Part shown: piece by piece, positions 8,829 to 18,377 of the stretch | Numbering within the stretch: position 1 is the stretch's first letter | Layout of the letters: each line of letters starts with the position of its first letter | Source of the DNA: Hondaea fermentalgiana | Lineage: Eukaryota; Sar; Bigyra; Thraustochytrida; Thraustochytriidae | Direction of reading: 5' to 3' | DNA: 49,508 bases | NCBI GenBank assembly: GCA_014084085.1 | Contig: NPFB01000109.1 | Span: 95,707-145,214, forward strand | The notes under the pieces: generated by a model | What the model was told of the DNA's origin: nothing | Database searches by the model: none | Seen by the model: the letters and a program-made list of their open reading frames with translations, nothing else | Translations under genes and position numbers: made by a program

Positions 8829-10925
8829 CGCCACATCGCGCGCGTCTTCGGCCCCGCGTGAGTCGAGCTGCCTCGCTCCCTCCTCGGAGTTCCTTTTGCG
8901 CGCTTTGCCCCTCCGGTTCCTCGCGCCTTTACGCCAAAACGCCAGCCAACATCGGCCGATGGCGGCGGAGCTCCGTTTGGCAATCGATTCAACGAGTGGT
9001 TGCTTGCACTGCATGGCCGACGACGCGCGAGTGGTCTGGCGACTCGCGAGAGCGCCCAGCTCTCCCTCACGGGACCGCGCGTCGTACAAGTGAGGGGAGT
9101 TGAAAACGAGAGGGAAAGAGCGAAAGACAGAGAGCAAGAAAGAGGATACTACATGGACGCGCGAGATTCTTCTGCAGCACGGTTGCACATTGTATGAATG
9201 AATAAATGAAGAAAGAACGCAAAAACGTTTCGACCAGCCAGCAAGGGCCGCGCCGGCTGTGTGCTAATAGCCGGCGAACGCGGTCGGGAAAATCCGTGCG
9301 TCGCGTGCGTAGCCGCGACGCACCCGCAAGGCACACATAGCGGGCCGCAGAGACAAAAGACAAGACAACGTCAGTCTAAGCGAGTAAAGAGTTCAACGAA
9401 CGGTCGGCCGGCCTTATAGCCAGGTTGATGGTCTTCGGCCCTCGCACTCTTGGCAATGATGGGTGGTTACCGTGAAAGGCCTCGCGGGCCATCGTCCGCG
9501 AGTTGACGAGGCGACCCATTCACATTTTGAGGTCGCCGTTTTGAGCTCGACGAACGGCGCGGCCAGCGCCATCATCCCCCTTCTCCGCAGCGCCACCGGT
9601 GGCGTGGTTGATTGTTGTCGGTGAACTCGCTCGCTCGCGCGCCAGAGCTTCTTCTTCTCCCGTGCCAGTTCGACGCGCGGCGCCCGCAGCAGCAGCTAAA
9701 AAGGCGCACGTCGATCGCTGTGGAGGAACAGCAAGTCTAGGCAAGACTCACTTCCGGAACTTGTCGCGGCAGGAGCCACACTTCGAGTCCGGCTAGTCAC
9801 CCTCTCCAGCCTCCGGCCCTGGCATACATGACGCGATCGTTCGATACATGGCGAGCGATGGATGGCCAAGGATGAATCGGGAATGGCAGCTATTGGAGTT
9901 GGCTGCCGCCGACGGCGCTGGCGCATCGACGACAGGATCGTAGCCATTAGTGCGCTTGCAGCGGGCCGCCAGCATAGCATCGTGTTGGCTGGTGCGTGCA
10001 GTGAATCGGAGACCACTGCGGCCGATTGCTGTGTTGTATGTTATTATCGGTGGTGCCCGAGAAAGCGCGCGTTCGACAAACCATGGCCACTGGCAGGTTG
10101 AAGTCGGCCTTCTCGCGCGCCGTGATGCACGAGACCATGGAGGAAGGAAAACTACAATCACGAGCGGCAGGTGCGGCAGCGGCACGTGATGGCAGGGAAA
10201 CTAAGAGGTCGAGATTGTTTCAGTGGCTGCACGCGGTGCTGTGCGGTGAGGTGCGGCGCGGCGCTGCCCTGAACGATGGCAGACTTGCGCCTGGGAAGCC
10301 TGGGCAGCGACGCCGGCCGATCACTTACTTCTCAATCCCGTCAAGCACCACTGCCCGAACATGCGCTTCAAGCGAGGCCGCAGACCTTCAAAACGTCCAT
10401 CTACAGCTACTTGCGTCACGGGTCACCCGCCTCGGCTGGCGGTCTTTTGTGCTCTTGGAGCGGCACAGGCAGTTCGTCTGTACTTTTCCGTTTGCCCTGC
10501 CGAGTTGCCTTGCCATGCAGTGCCTTGTCAATCGATCACCAACCAGATTCAAGTTCCCCTGCCTTCCTTGGTCAGCGTAGCCCAGCGAGAAGAAACCCAG
10601 TGCTAGCAAACAAAGCCCGTTCGTGTCCGGGCCCGAGGTCGGAGCAGTGGCCCGTGCAGGCAGGACACGACGCTATGCGGACGGACGAAGTAGCGGCCAA
10701 CCAGCCACGGCCGGCCAGGCCGCAGCGCTCGAGGGCCGGCCGCCGCTCTAGTCGATTTCTTTCCGCAGCTCAGCTCAGCTCAGGTTTTGCGGCACGTGCA
10801 GTAACGACGAGGAGGAGATGGGCGCCGTGCCGAACCTGCGCAAGCCAAGGCGAGGCGAGGCCAGCCTCGTCGGCACGGCGCCCGCGAACTTTACGGCGTC
10901 TTGTCCCCAGCCAGCTGCAGCCAGA

Positions 10926-10926
<1 letters not shown>

Positions 10927-10961
<35 letters not shown>
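10927..10961. repeat. (GCTT)n tetranucleotide microsatellite
   Basis: Nearly nine perfect GCTT copies in the large divergent gap, about 580 bp upstream of deacetylase paralogue 2. Confidence 0.95.
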
Positions 10962-10962
<1 letters not shown>

Positions 10963-11499
10963 GCCCGTGAAGAAGAGCTTGCTTGCCTCGAAAGCGCCGA
11001 AGTCGCGGCCCAGCTTGTTTTGCTTATTTATACTTGCTCTCCCTTGGGATAAGAGTGAAAGAAAATAATAAAAGAGTCACTTGTGATGGATGGCCCGGCT
11101 GCCCCGATGTGGCGTTCGCTCCTCGTCCCAGCCCCAGCCTCCGCCTCGCCAGCCTTCTCGGCCCCGCGCCCCTTGCTCCGCGCCGTCGCTCGTGCGAGCT
11201 CGCTCACTCGCTCCCTCGCGGCCGCAGACACGCAGGCACGCAGCAAGGGAAGCCTTCCTCCCTCGCGCGCGTCGCCGGGCGTGCCTTGGCTTGGCTTGGC
11301 GACGGGCGCGACGTGCAAGTGTGGTAGACCTTTCTTGCTTTCGCTTGGTTGCTTACTTACATGTTAGGCAGTGGCACGCCAGACCACCTACCACCACTTT
11401 TAGGTGCGGCGCGGCACGTGACGGAGAGAAGCTCCTGCCAGCCCTCGTGCCTCGCCTTGCGCTCCAGGCCTTGGCGAGGGCGAGCAAACCTTGTTCGAC

Positions 11500-11527
11500 C
11501 CGCTCGCTCGCTCGCTCGCTCGCTCGC
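11500..11527. repeat. (CTCG)n repeat just upstream of a start codon
   Basis: Seven CTCG copies ending about 12 bases before the ATG of deacetylase paralogue 2. The position mirrors the repeat next to the ATG of paralogue 1. Confidence 0.9.
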
Positions 11528-11538
11528 ACGCGCGCACG

Positions 11539-14448
11539 ATGACGGCGCTCGCGCCCTACGACGGCGATAGCGGCGACCTGGAGCGCGCGGAAAAGGGCGC
11601 ACGCGGCAGGGGGGCGCGATGCGGCTGCGGCAATATGAGCAAGCTTCAACTCGCGCTCCTGGCCGCAGTGGCGGCCGTGGTGGCCCTGGGCGCCACGCTC
11701 GCCTTCGTGCTGACGAGGAGTGACGCCTGCGGCCTCGACAGCATGTCGGACGCGACGCAGGCGGAATGTGCGACGCCCTCAGAAGAGGCCTATACAATGG
11801 CCCACCTTGTCCAGGACTGGGACAGTCTCGACGTCGTCTTTCCCACGCGGGGGCAGCCCGCGCAGAGTCTCACCACCTCTCTCTCCGCGCGCTTTGAAAA
11901 TGACACGTATGCCTTTCAGGTCAAGTCCACGGCATATGGAGACGCAGTCAACTTGCCTATTACCATCTGGATTGACGTCGACCTCAACGAGACCACCACC
12001 ATGGTCGCTGCCAACTGGACAGAAAATGTCGTGATCCCGGACGGGGCCGACCTAGCCATCGTCTTGGACGAAGACTTCGCCAAGGTGTACACGGACGTGT
12101 CGGCCTCTGACCCCGTGCTTCAAATCACCAGCGCAGAAACCCTCGTAGCGGTCAGAAACGCGAACTCGAACCTCAACCTCGCTGTAGGGGTCAACGATGG
12201 AGAAACGGCTACTGTTGGCATCACCGGAAGCGCCGTCGCCAACCTCACCGGCGTGGAGAACATCGAGGATCTCATGATCAAGTTCCAAGACAGCACCAAC
12301 AACGCGCAGGAGGGCCTTGACGCTTGGCTCCTCTTTGCCACAGACGACCTCCAGCGCAACCCGCCCGCATGTGCAGATCGTCGCTCAGGCATGGTGCGGG
12401 GCGCTGTTGTCTTTTCAGAGACGGCGCAGGCTCGCTTCTACAACGACAAGAGCTATAACATGCTCTTTATGTCCATGCAGAATCAATTCATGCAAGCAGG
12501 CTTCCCCATCAGTCTCATCTACGACACCGACCTTACCGAAGAGGCGTGGATGTGCGACTTCAGCGTCATCATCATCCCCTACATGAACTATGTATCGCCG
12601 GCGCGCGCACCTGCGCTCCGCAAGGTCTTGACGCGTCTCGTGCATCGCCACGGCGTTTCGCTCGTGCTGTCGAACGAGTTCATGACTGCCAGTTCCGAAA
12701 CGGACGTGTCCCTCCCCGCAGGAGGCGTAAACACCCTGCGCCTGCTCTCGGGCATTTCATTTTCGTCTTTTCAGCTCGCCTCGGAAGTCGTCGTTCGCGC
12801 AAGCAGCGCCTCCACGGCCTCGGGCGCTGCCTTTGCGGATCTCGAGGACAACCAAGTCATCGTCAACAGCACCGTGAATACAGGCTTCTCCCCATACCTA
12901 AACGTTTATTCCCAGGCCTCTGACATGACGGGCTTTGAGATCACAGAACTGGCGCGCGCCGATCTCACCAACACAGCTGGAGCTCAAGCTTCCTTTGCGC
13001 CCATTCTCGCCTCTCGTCTCCTCAATGCTCCCGAAGCCGGCCGCGTCATCCATCTCGCCTCCATTGACCTCCTCGCTGATTTCGATCTTGGTTGGAGACT
13101 CATTCGTTGGGCCGCGCAAACGCACGACACCGTTGCCAACGGCCCGCACGCATACCTTCAACTCACCCGGCATGACTCCATTTTTGTCGTGCGCTGGGAC
13201 TGTGATCTCACCTCTTTTTTAACTGCAGCCCCCACTGTATATCCGACCATGCAGTCGCGCTTCATTGACAAATGGCGAGAGGAGTGGGACATGGTTGCAT
13301 CGTACTACATCAACCTCGGAGACAACTTGACGATTCAACGTGGGACCAACTGGACCTTTTCCAAGCCTCTTTATGCCAATTGGATTGAGGATGGCAACGA
13401 ACTCGGTTCTCACTCCTTTACGCACCCGCTCTATGTGAACGACCTTAACGCAACGCAGCTCGATTATGAGTTTGGCCTCTCCAACCAGTACATTTCCGGC
13501 AATATGTCCCTCGACCGTATTGGCGCCGCGCAGCCAGGCAATCCGTTGAATTTGGCTTCGGATACTGCAATGGAAAAGTATTATAGCTCAACCTACTTTT
13601 CCACCTCCGTCAGCAAGTCTGGTGCCGGATACGAGGGCGCCTTTGGATTCATGACGCCTCTTAGCAAAATGGTCCTCATGGCACCCAATCTCTCCTTCGA
13701 CTTTACCTTTATCGAGTACCAGCACCTTACCACCACGCAGGCCGAGGCTGCCTGGCTTCAAGAGTTTGATCTCGCCACTCGTTTTGCCAATCGTCCCATC
13801 ATCCACGCCGGTGTCCACCCTTATGCCGTCGTGAGCTACACTTACAACAGCACCAAACAGACCATGGAGCTTGACTCGGGTCTGTACAGCTCGGCAATGT
13901 TCGAGTCGCTCTTTGAAACCGCGTACGCGAGCAATACCGAGTTTCTTCCGCTCATGACGCTCAACGACCGCATTCGCTCCTACAAGTCGGCCTGGTTTCG
14001 CGTGGTGCAGCTCAACGGAAGTGCCCTGCAGGTCATTGTCTCTTCAGATGATGATTCGACTGAGGGCTTTGGCGCCTTTGCGCTTACCATGCCGGACCCT
14101 GCTCTTCGCATTGTCTCCGTCGATAACTGGTACGCTTACTCGGCGAGAGATGTCTTTCTTCCAAAGGCTGGTGGAAGTTTTATCATTCGCACTGGGGCGC
14201 TTTCTGCATCGCCCCTCGCGTGCACGCGCATTACTGAGATGAGCATGCGCGTCAAGCTCGAGTCATTGACCGGTGACTGCAGCTCGCTAACCGCAACTTT
14301 GCAAGGACCTGGCAAGGTTCGCATCGATCTTGCCGGAGATTCCTCCAGCTACACCATTTCAGGCGCCACCGTCGCCCTTGATGCCACCTCTTATGTGGAG
14401 CTCACGCTCGTAAAAGGATCCCAGACAGTAGCTGTTTCTGTAGCATAA
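11539..14448 (+). CDS. Membrane-anchored NodB-like polysaccharide deacetylase (paralogue 2)
   Basis: A 969-residue protein from the first ATG (11539). Upstream codons in frame are non-ATG and fall in a CTCG repeat, so I do not extend it. A cytoplasmic segment of about 34 residues precedes one helix (LQLALLAAVAAVVALGATLAFV, about 36-57), giving a type II membrane protein with its body outside the cytosol and many N-glycosylation sequons (NMS, NWT, NLT). The core aligns with paralogue 1: LTRHDSIF, then RWDCD (D554, D556), SYYINLGDN, GSHSFTHP (H625, H629), GNMSLDR, AAQPG, APNLSFDFT and HAGVHPYA. The Asp pair and two histidines fit the metal site of NodB-like de-N-acetylases. The N-terminal region lacks the clear CBM9-like start of paralogue 1, and there is no Pro/Thr tail. 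The pair suggests one soluble and one surface-bound enzyme acting on the same glycan (inference). Confidence 0.65.
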   Translation: MTALAPYDGDSGDLERAEKGARGRGARCGCGNMSKLQLALLAAVAAVVALGATLAFVLTRSDACGLDSMSDATQAECATPSEEAYTMAHLVQDWDSLDVVFPTRGQPAQSLTTSLSARFENDTYAFQVKSTAYGDAVNLPITIWIDVDLNETTTMVAANWTENVVIPDGADLAIVLDEDFAKVYTDVSASDPVLQITSAETLVAVRNANSNLNLAVGVNDGETATVGITGSAVANLTGVENIEDLMIKFQDSTNNAQEGLDAWLLFATDDLQRNPPACADRRSGMVRGAVVFSETAQARFYNDKSYNMLFMSMQNQFMQAGFPISLIYDTDLTEEAWMCDFSVIIIPYMNYVSPARAPALRKVLTRLVHRHGVSLVLSNEFMTASSETDVSLPAGGVNTLRLLSGISFSSFQLASEVVVRASSASTASGAAFADLEDNQVIVNSTVNTGFSPYLNVYSQASDMTGFEITELARADLTNTAGAQASFAPILASRLLNAPEAGRVIHLASIDLLADFDLGWRLIRWAAQTHDTVANGPHAYLQLTRHDSIFVVRWDCDLTSFLTAAPTVYPTMQSRFIDKWREEWDMVASYYINLGDNLTIQRGTNWTFSKPLYANWIEDGNELGSHSFTHPLYVNDLNATQLDYEFGLSNQYISGNMSLDRIGAAQPGNPLNLASDTAMEKYYSSTYFSTSVSKSGAGYEGAFGFMTPLSKMVLMAPNLSFDFTFIEYQHLTTTQAEAAWLQEFDLATRFANRPIIHAGVHPYAVVSYTYNSTKQTMELDSGLYSSAMFESLFETAYASNTEFLPLMTLNDRIRSYKSAWFRVVQLNGSALQVIVSSDDDSTEGFGAFALTMPDPALRIVSVDNWYAYSARDVFLPKAGGSFIIRTGALSASPLACTRITEMSMRVKLESLTGDCSSLTATLQGPGKVRIDLAGDSSSYTISGATVALDATSYVELTLVKGSQTVAVSVA

Positions 14449-14815
14449 GCTTGAAAGATAAATCTCATTTTGTTGACCAAACCAAGCAAGCATCCATGTG
14501 ATACGGGGGAATTACAGTTTTAAAAAAAAGTCTGGAATCTCTTCATGTTCGCGGCTGCTGCTTGCACAATGAGACATCGTTGCGGGAAAGCGAGGGTTGC
14601 TCGCACAAGTACATGCCTTCTATGAAGACTTTGTCGCTCATGTAATGTATACTTTCTATTGGAAGCTTGTCGCATATGCATGCAAGATGCTTCACTCTTT
14701 AAATGTTTGAGAAGGAAGAAATCGCTCACGCGCTCGCTCTCGCTTGTAGAAACGACATAAACTGTTTTTTCCTTTCATTGCTCTGAATTCTCTACCCGCG
14801 CGCTCGTACATCACA
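14449..14815. other. Convergent 3' intergenic region
   Basis: A 367-bp gap between deacetylase paralogue 2 (+) and RFC5 (-). It is AT-richer than the surrounding genes and should hold both 3' UTRs and polyadenylation sites. No gene or repeat is seen. Confidence 0.6.
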
Positions 14816-15961
14816 TCAAGCAGCATTTGAAATTTCCATTGCTGACGAAGATGCAGATGATGACGACCCTGCAGCAGCAGCAGCAACACCATCCTGCATT
14901 TGGCGTCGGGAAATGAAAAAGGCTCCAACGAGAGCTCCGAGCTGGAGCGTCTCCGAGGTGCCCGATGCCAGATTGTACTCAATTTCTGCCATGTGCTTCA
15001 AAAGTTGTACTCGTGTCGACGGCGCAAACTTTACAGCTTTGAGGTCCTCGTGAAGCGCCTGCAAAATGTCCACAAGGGCGAGCCCCTTTGTGACCTGCAG
15101 ATTTCTCATGGTCTGAAAGGCCTCCGACACGGACTCGCTAAACAGGGCGCTTCGACACGCAAGAATATCAGCCGCCGTGGGCTTGCCTGTGCACCGGTAC
15201 ACGGCTGCCTCGTCAACCTTGCGGTTGTTGGCGAGAGAGCTGGACTGCAGAATATTCAAGACCTTGCGCATGTCACCCTCGCCTAGCTTGAGCACAGCAT
15301 CGAGGCCTGCCTCCGAGACCTCGAGCTCTTCCTTTGCGATGATCTCCTTGACGCGTCCAACAACAAGCTGCGTTTTCAGCGGCGCAAAGCGAAAGCGAGT
15401 GCAACGCGATTGCAAAGCGGGGATGATCTTGCTCGCATAGTTACAAATGATGCAGAAGCGCGCGTTGCTTGCGTATTTCTCAATGACGCGGCGCAATGCC
15501 ATTTGCGCATCCTTGGTCATGTTGTCTGCTTCATCGAGAATGACCAACTTGATGCCGGTTGAAAAGAGCTTGCGCGTTCCTGCAAAGTTGGAGATCTCGT
15601 TCCGCACAGTATCAATGCCGCGAGCATCAGACGCGTTCATTTCCAGAACCATGGACCGCATGCTCGATCCGTACATTTCGCGCGCCACGGCCAAAATCGT
15701 CGAAGTCTTTCCTGTGCCGGGTGGGCCGTAGAACAAAAGGTGTGGCAGCCGGTTGGCGTCCACGAGTTTACGGATTGTCGCCACGATCTCGTCGTGCGCG
15801 ACCAGGTCATCCAATTTTTGCGGCCTGTACTTTTCGATCCATGGCAATGCCTCCGTTTCTTCCTGCAGCTTATCCGCCATGCTCCGGCCCTTTCCCATCG
15901 TCACCGCCGCCGAAGAAGAAGAAGACGACGACGACGAAGAAGAAGAAGAAGACGAAGCCAT
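14816..15961 (-). CDS. RFC5: Replication factor C subunit 5 (clamp loader small subunit)
   Basis: A 381-residue AAA+ ATPase. RFC loads the PCNA sliding clamp onto primed DNA in the nucleus. Motifs: RFC box WIEKYRP (41-47), Walker A GPPGTGKT (79-86), NASDARGID (109-117), Walker B LDEADNMT (142-149), sensor 1 ICNYASK (172-178), the SRC motif with its arginine finger (185-187, LQSRCTRFRF), and sensor 2 GDMRKVLNILQ. The match to human RFC5 (yeast Rfc3) is close over the whole length, including CTG-P after the lid and MAxIEY in the C-terminal collar, so I prefer it over RFC2 and RFC4. The N-terminus has an unusual run of 15 serines encoded by mixed TCN codons (about 15909-15955), then a possible second start at MGKGRS (residue 22). 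The C-terminus adds an Ala/Ser tail. Confidence 0.93.
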   Translation of the reverse strand: MASSSSSSSSSSSSSSSAAVTMGKGRSMADKLQEETEALPWIEKYRPQKLDDLVAHDEIVATIRKLVDANRLPHLLFYGPPGTGKTSTILAVAREMYGSSMRSMVLEMNASDARGIDTVRNEISNFAGTRKLFSTGIKLVILDEADNMTKDAQMALRRVIEKYASNARFCIICNYASKIIPALQSRCTRFRFAPLKTQLVVGRVKEIIAKEELEVSEAGLDAVLKLGEGDMRKVLNILQSSSLANNRKVDEAAVYRCTGKPTAADILACRSALFSESVSEAFQTMRNLQVTKGLALVDILQALHEDLKAVKFAPSTRVQLLKHMAEIEYNLASGTSETLQLGALVGAFFISRRQMQDGVAAAAAGSSSSASSSAMEISNAA

Positions 15962-16287
15962 GGCAGATCTATCGAAGCTACTCTTTCCCGTTCGCTCGTT
16001 CGTTCACGCAAGAGAATCGCTCGCTGTCTGCCTCGACTGCCTGCTTGCCTGCCTGCCTCTACCGACGCGGCGCCGCTCACGATCGCGTGGCCCGCGCACG
16101 TTTTCTCGTTTGCTGGACAGACAAGTGCTCTCTCTCCCAAGCGGCCAGGCGGTCGTTAAGTTGTTGTTGTAGGCCTAGCCAAACCCAAAAAATATTTTTT
16201 TATTATTTTATCCGGCCACGGGCAATGAATGGGCGGGCTATTGCATGGCAAGAAGTTTCAAGTTCAACTTGGGCCTACTGCTAGGCC

Positions 16288-16324
16288 CCGGCAAAGTGTC
16301 ACGCTCCGGCAAAAGTGTCAGGCT
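16288..16324. repeat. Two-copy 18/19-bp tandem duplication
   Basis: Adjacent copies at 16288-16305 and 16306-16324, both starting CCGGCAAA and containing GTGTCA. They differ by one inserted A and one C/G change. Confidence 0.85.
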
Positions 16325-16395
16325 CACGCAAGAAGGTCGCAAAAACAGGAACGTAATTTCTACTTGATTTCTCCCTTCTTTTGAGACAAAGTCTT

Positions 16396-16453
16396 GGTCC
16401 AGGCAAGCAAAACTAAAGTTTTCAGGTCCATGCAAGCAACACTAAAGTTTGCA
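16396..16453. repeat. Two-copy 29-bp tandem duplication
   Basis: Adjacent 29-bp copies at 16396-16424 and 16425-16453, both beginning GGTCCA and containing GCAAGCAA and ACTAAAGTTT, with about three mismatches. It sits roughly 190 bp past the stop of the CBS gene. Confidence 0.85.
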
Positions 16454-16636
16454 GCTCCTCAGACGGTGCAGCGCAGCGACCTTTCTCAAAATGGTGTTGG
16501 GCGCATACCCTTCAGGAGGGTTATTTCTGAGAATTATAAAATTAATGCTGCTCGCCTGTTTCGACACCGCAAAAACCAAAGATTGAACTTTTCTTTCCAT
16601 GCCGCTGACAGGAGGAAAAGAAAATAACGAGACAGT

Positions 16637-17599
16637 TTATTCCTCGCCAGAGGTACAGAACTTGAACAGAATTCCACAGACATCCGTGAAGGAGATGACG
16701 CGCTGCGGCACCTGATTTTCGTCCACGACGTAAAGATGATGCACATTGGTCGCGAGAAGCTTGGAAATAACCGCGTGAAGTTTGTCATTCTCGCCAACCC
16801 CAAAATACGGGAAAACCTCCATGTCGGAACGTTCACGCGCTTCTACAATGTACTTCCAGCAAGAAGAGATGAGGAGTGAAAAGCGTTTCTCCTGAAAGAC
16901 GTACTGGATGTCGCTCATACTGATGGACCCCGAGAGGACGTCTGTTGACGGGTCCACAACGGCAACAACAGAGTGGCGCGTTTGGTGCATGAGATGCATG
17001 GCCTCCAAAACGCTCTGCGACTTGTTTACGCTGCGAACGGGGCTATGGCCCATTTCGAGTTCAGACACGGTCGCACTCAAGACATCATCATGGCGGCCCT
17101 GCACGTTCATCATAATGTACTGAATCACGGCCGAGGGGGAGAGTACAGCGATGACGTTGCCGTTTTCGTCGTCTTGCACGAGCGCGCGACGCAATCCCTT
17201 GTCATGAAAGAGCTTGAGGGCTTCAACGAGAGTGGCGTTCTCGCTGATGAAGACCATTGGGTTGCGGGTGCTCAGATCGATGGCCTCTGCCACAGGAACC
17301 TTGCCTAGCTCGTTCCAGACGTGTGTCGTGTTCGGGACGCTTCCGATCCTTTCCCAGTCCATCTGCAACAGGTACGCCACAGCGTCGGAGAAGTCGACGA
17401 GGCCAATGCATTCGTCCTCATCATTAAAGACGGGGAGCGAGCTCACCCCGCTGTCCGCGAGCCGCGTGCACACGTCGAGGACCTTTTCTTGCTCCGTTGC
17501 GCGCACGAGCGGGCGCCCCTCGTCCTCGTCGAGCTGCGGCTTGACCACGTCCTGCACCGTGGAGCTTTCCAAGATCGCCCTGACCACCTGGGACTCCAT
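16637..17599 (-). CDS. Four-CBS-domain protein, SNF1/AMPK gamma-subunit-like
   Basis: 320 residues from the ATG at 17599 (MESQVVRAILESS). The frame stays open further upstream into the assembly gap, but that part is an Arg/Ala-rich low-complexity translation and I exclude it. Four CBS repeats can be followed at about 10-75, 95-155, 165-235 and 250-318. Each ends in a strand-helix signature such as SLPVFNDEDECIGLVDFSDA, VVAVVDPSTDVLSGSISMSDI or HHLYVVDENQVPQRVISFTDV. Two Bateman modules in about 320 residues is the architecture of the AMPK/SNF1 gamma subunit (human PRKAG1 is 331), which binds AMP, ADP and ATP and senses energy charge. The last repeat is the closest to gamma. Plant PV42/KING1-like proteins share this plan, and an unrelated four-CBS protein is possible. 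The neighbouring TPS-like gene is also linked to SNF1 signalling in other eukaryotes. Confidence 0.75.
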   Translation of the reverse strand: MESQVVRAILESSTVQDVVKPQLDEDEGRPLVRATEQEKVLDVCTRLADSGVSSLPVFNDEDECIGLVDFSDAVAYLLQMDWERIGSVPNTTHVWNELGKVPVAEAIDLSTRNPMVFISENATLVEALKLFHDKGLRRALVQDDENGNVIAVLSPSAVIQYIMMNVQGRHDDVLSATVSELEMGHSPVRSVNKSQSVLEAMHLMHQTRHSVVAVVDPSTDVLSGSISMSDIQYVFQEKRFSLLISSCWKYIVEARERSDMEVFPYFGVGENDKLHAVISKLLATNVHHLYVVDENQVPQRVISFTDVCGILFKFCTSGEE

Positions 17600-17830
17600 C
17601 CCGACGATCAAAGGTGTCTTCCGCCGCGGTGCAGAGGGTCCGTTCGCGGTGTACTCTCCACGTCTCCTCGCTCGCCACGCGTCCGCGCCGCGTCCCCCGC
17701 GCTCGCGCGCACGTGCTTGTTCTCCTCGCCGTTCGTATCTTGTCGCGTCTCGCCTCGCCTCGTCGCGCCGCTGCGGCCGCGACGATGCCGACGCCGGCGG
17801 ACGCACGCACGCTCGGGCGGCCGCGCTACC

Positions 17831-17930
17831 NNNNNNNNNNNNNNNNNNNNNNNNNNNNNNNNNNNNNNNNNNNNNNNNNNNNNNNNNNNNNNNNNNNNNN
17901 NNNNNNNNNNNNNNNNNNNNNNNNNNNNNN
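17831..17930. other. Assembly gap, 100 N
   Basis: Exactly 100 N, the conventional size for a scaffold gap of unknown length. It is flanked by very GC-rich sequence. Reading frames through it carry no information. Confidence 0.98.
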
Positions 17931-18326
17931 CAGGGGGCGGGTGGCGGCGAGCGTGGAGGCGCAGACGCGGGCCCGGCGGCGCGAGTCGGAGCAGCGATTC
18001 GAGGACTGGTGTCGCCCGCGAGGCGCCCTTCCCCGCCTGCATGCAGCAGAGCAGCAGCAGCTCCCACTTCGCGTGGCTGCTATTCCTAGTGGAGTGGGCG
18101 GCGCTATGTATACACTGCGCACACACTTGCTTTCTTGCATGCTCGCAGCCTGCTCGCTTACTTCCACCGCCGCGCTGGCCGGGCGCGTGCCGCTCGCCGC
18201 CAGCCGGCAGACCGTGACGATCGAGGACGAGGCCAGCGCTGGGGATGGCCGCCGAGGAGAGGAGCCGCGGTCGCGGAAGAGCGAGAAGGAGTCTCCGATG
18301 ACATGTATGCGTGGCGACCGAGGCAT

Positions 18327-18341
18327 GCTTGCTTGCTTGGC

Positions 18342-18377
<36 letters not shown>
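18327..18377. repeat. (GCTT)n tetranucleotide microsatellite
   Basis: About twelve GCTT units interrupted once by a short GGCAT segment. Same unit and strand orientation as the array at 10927-10961. Confidence 0.95.

Larger units (their letters stand above)
6877..11538. other. 4.7-kb divergent intergenic region between the two deacetylase paralogues
   Basis: No supportable gene on either strand. The open frames here are short, overlap in several frames, translate to Arg/Ala/Ser-rich low-complexity sequence, and run through repeats such as a 19-G tract. It should contain both promoters. Repeats are listed separately. A 5-bp CAGCT unit also repeats at about 10765-10784. I looked for tRNA T-arm patterns and did not find a convincing one. 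An intron-containing gene or a non-coding RNA cannot be excluded by eye. Confidence 0.5.
15962..16636. other. Spacer between the only tandem gene pair (RFC5 and CBS protein)
   Basis: It holds the RFC5 promoter and 5' leader (right of 15961) and the CBS gene's 3' UTR (left of 16637). A CTGC/CGTT-type tetranucleotide-rich patch lies at about 15990-16066 next to the RFC5 start. An AT-rich block at about 16185-16212 and two small tandem duplications (listed separately) follow. No gene is seen. Confidence 0.5.

Noticed and set aside
9750..9810. A TTCGAGTCC sequence resembling a tRNA T-loop
   Set aside because: The flanking bases do not form a five-base-pair T stem, and no acceptor or anticodon stem could be found around it.
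10276..11052. A 258-codon plus-strand frame in the large deacetylase gap
   Set aside because: Composition is Arg/Ser/Ala-rich, it translates a GCTT array as a Cys/Leu/Ala repeat, and overlapping frames look equally plausible.
17600..18067. Upstream extension of the CBS protein through the 100-N gap
   Set aside because: The extension is Arg/Ala-rich and depends on the arbitrary gap length; the ATG at 17599 gives the normal gamma-subunit length.
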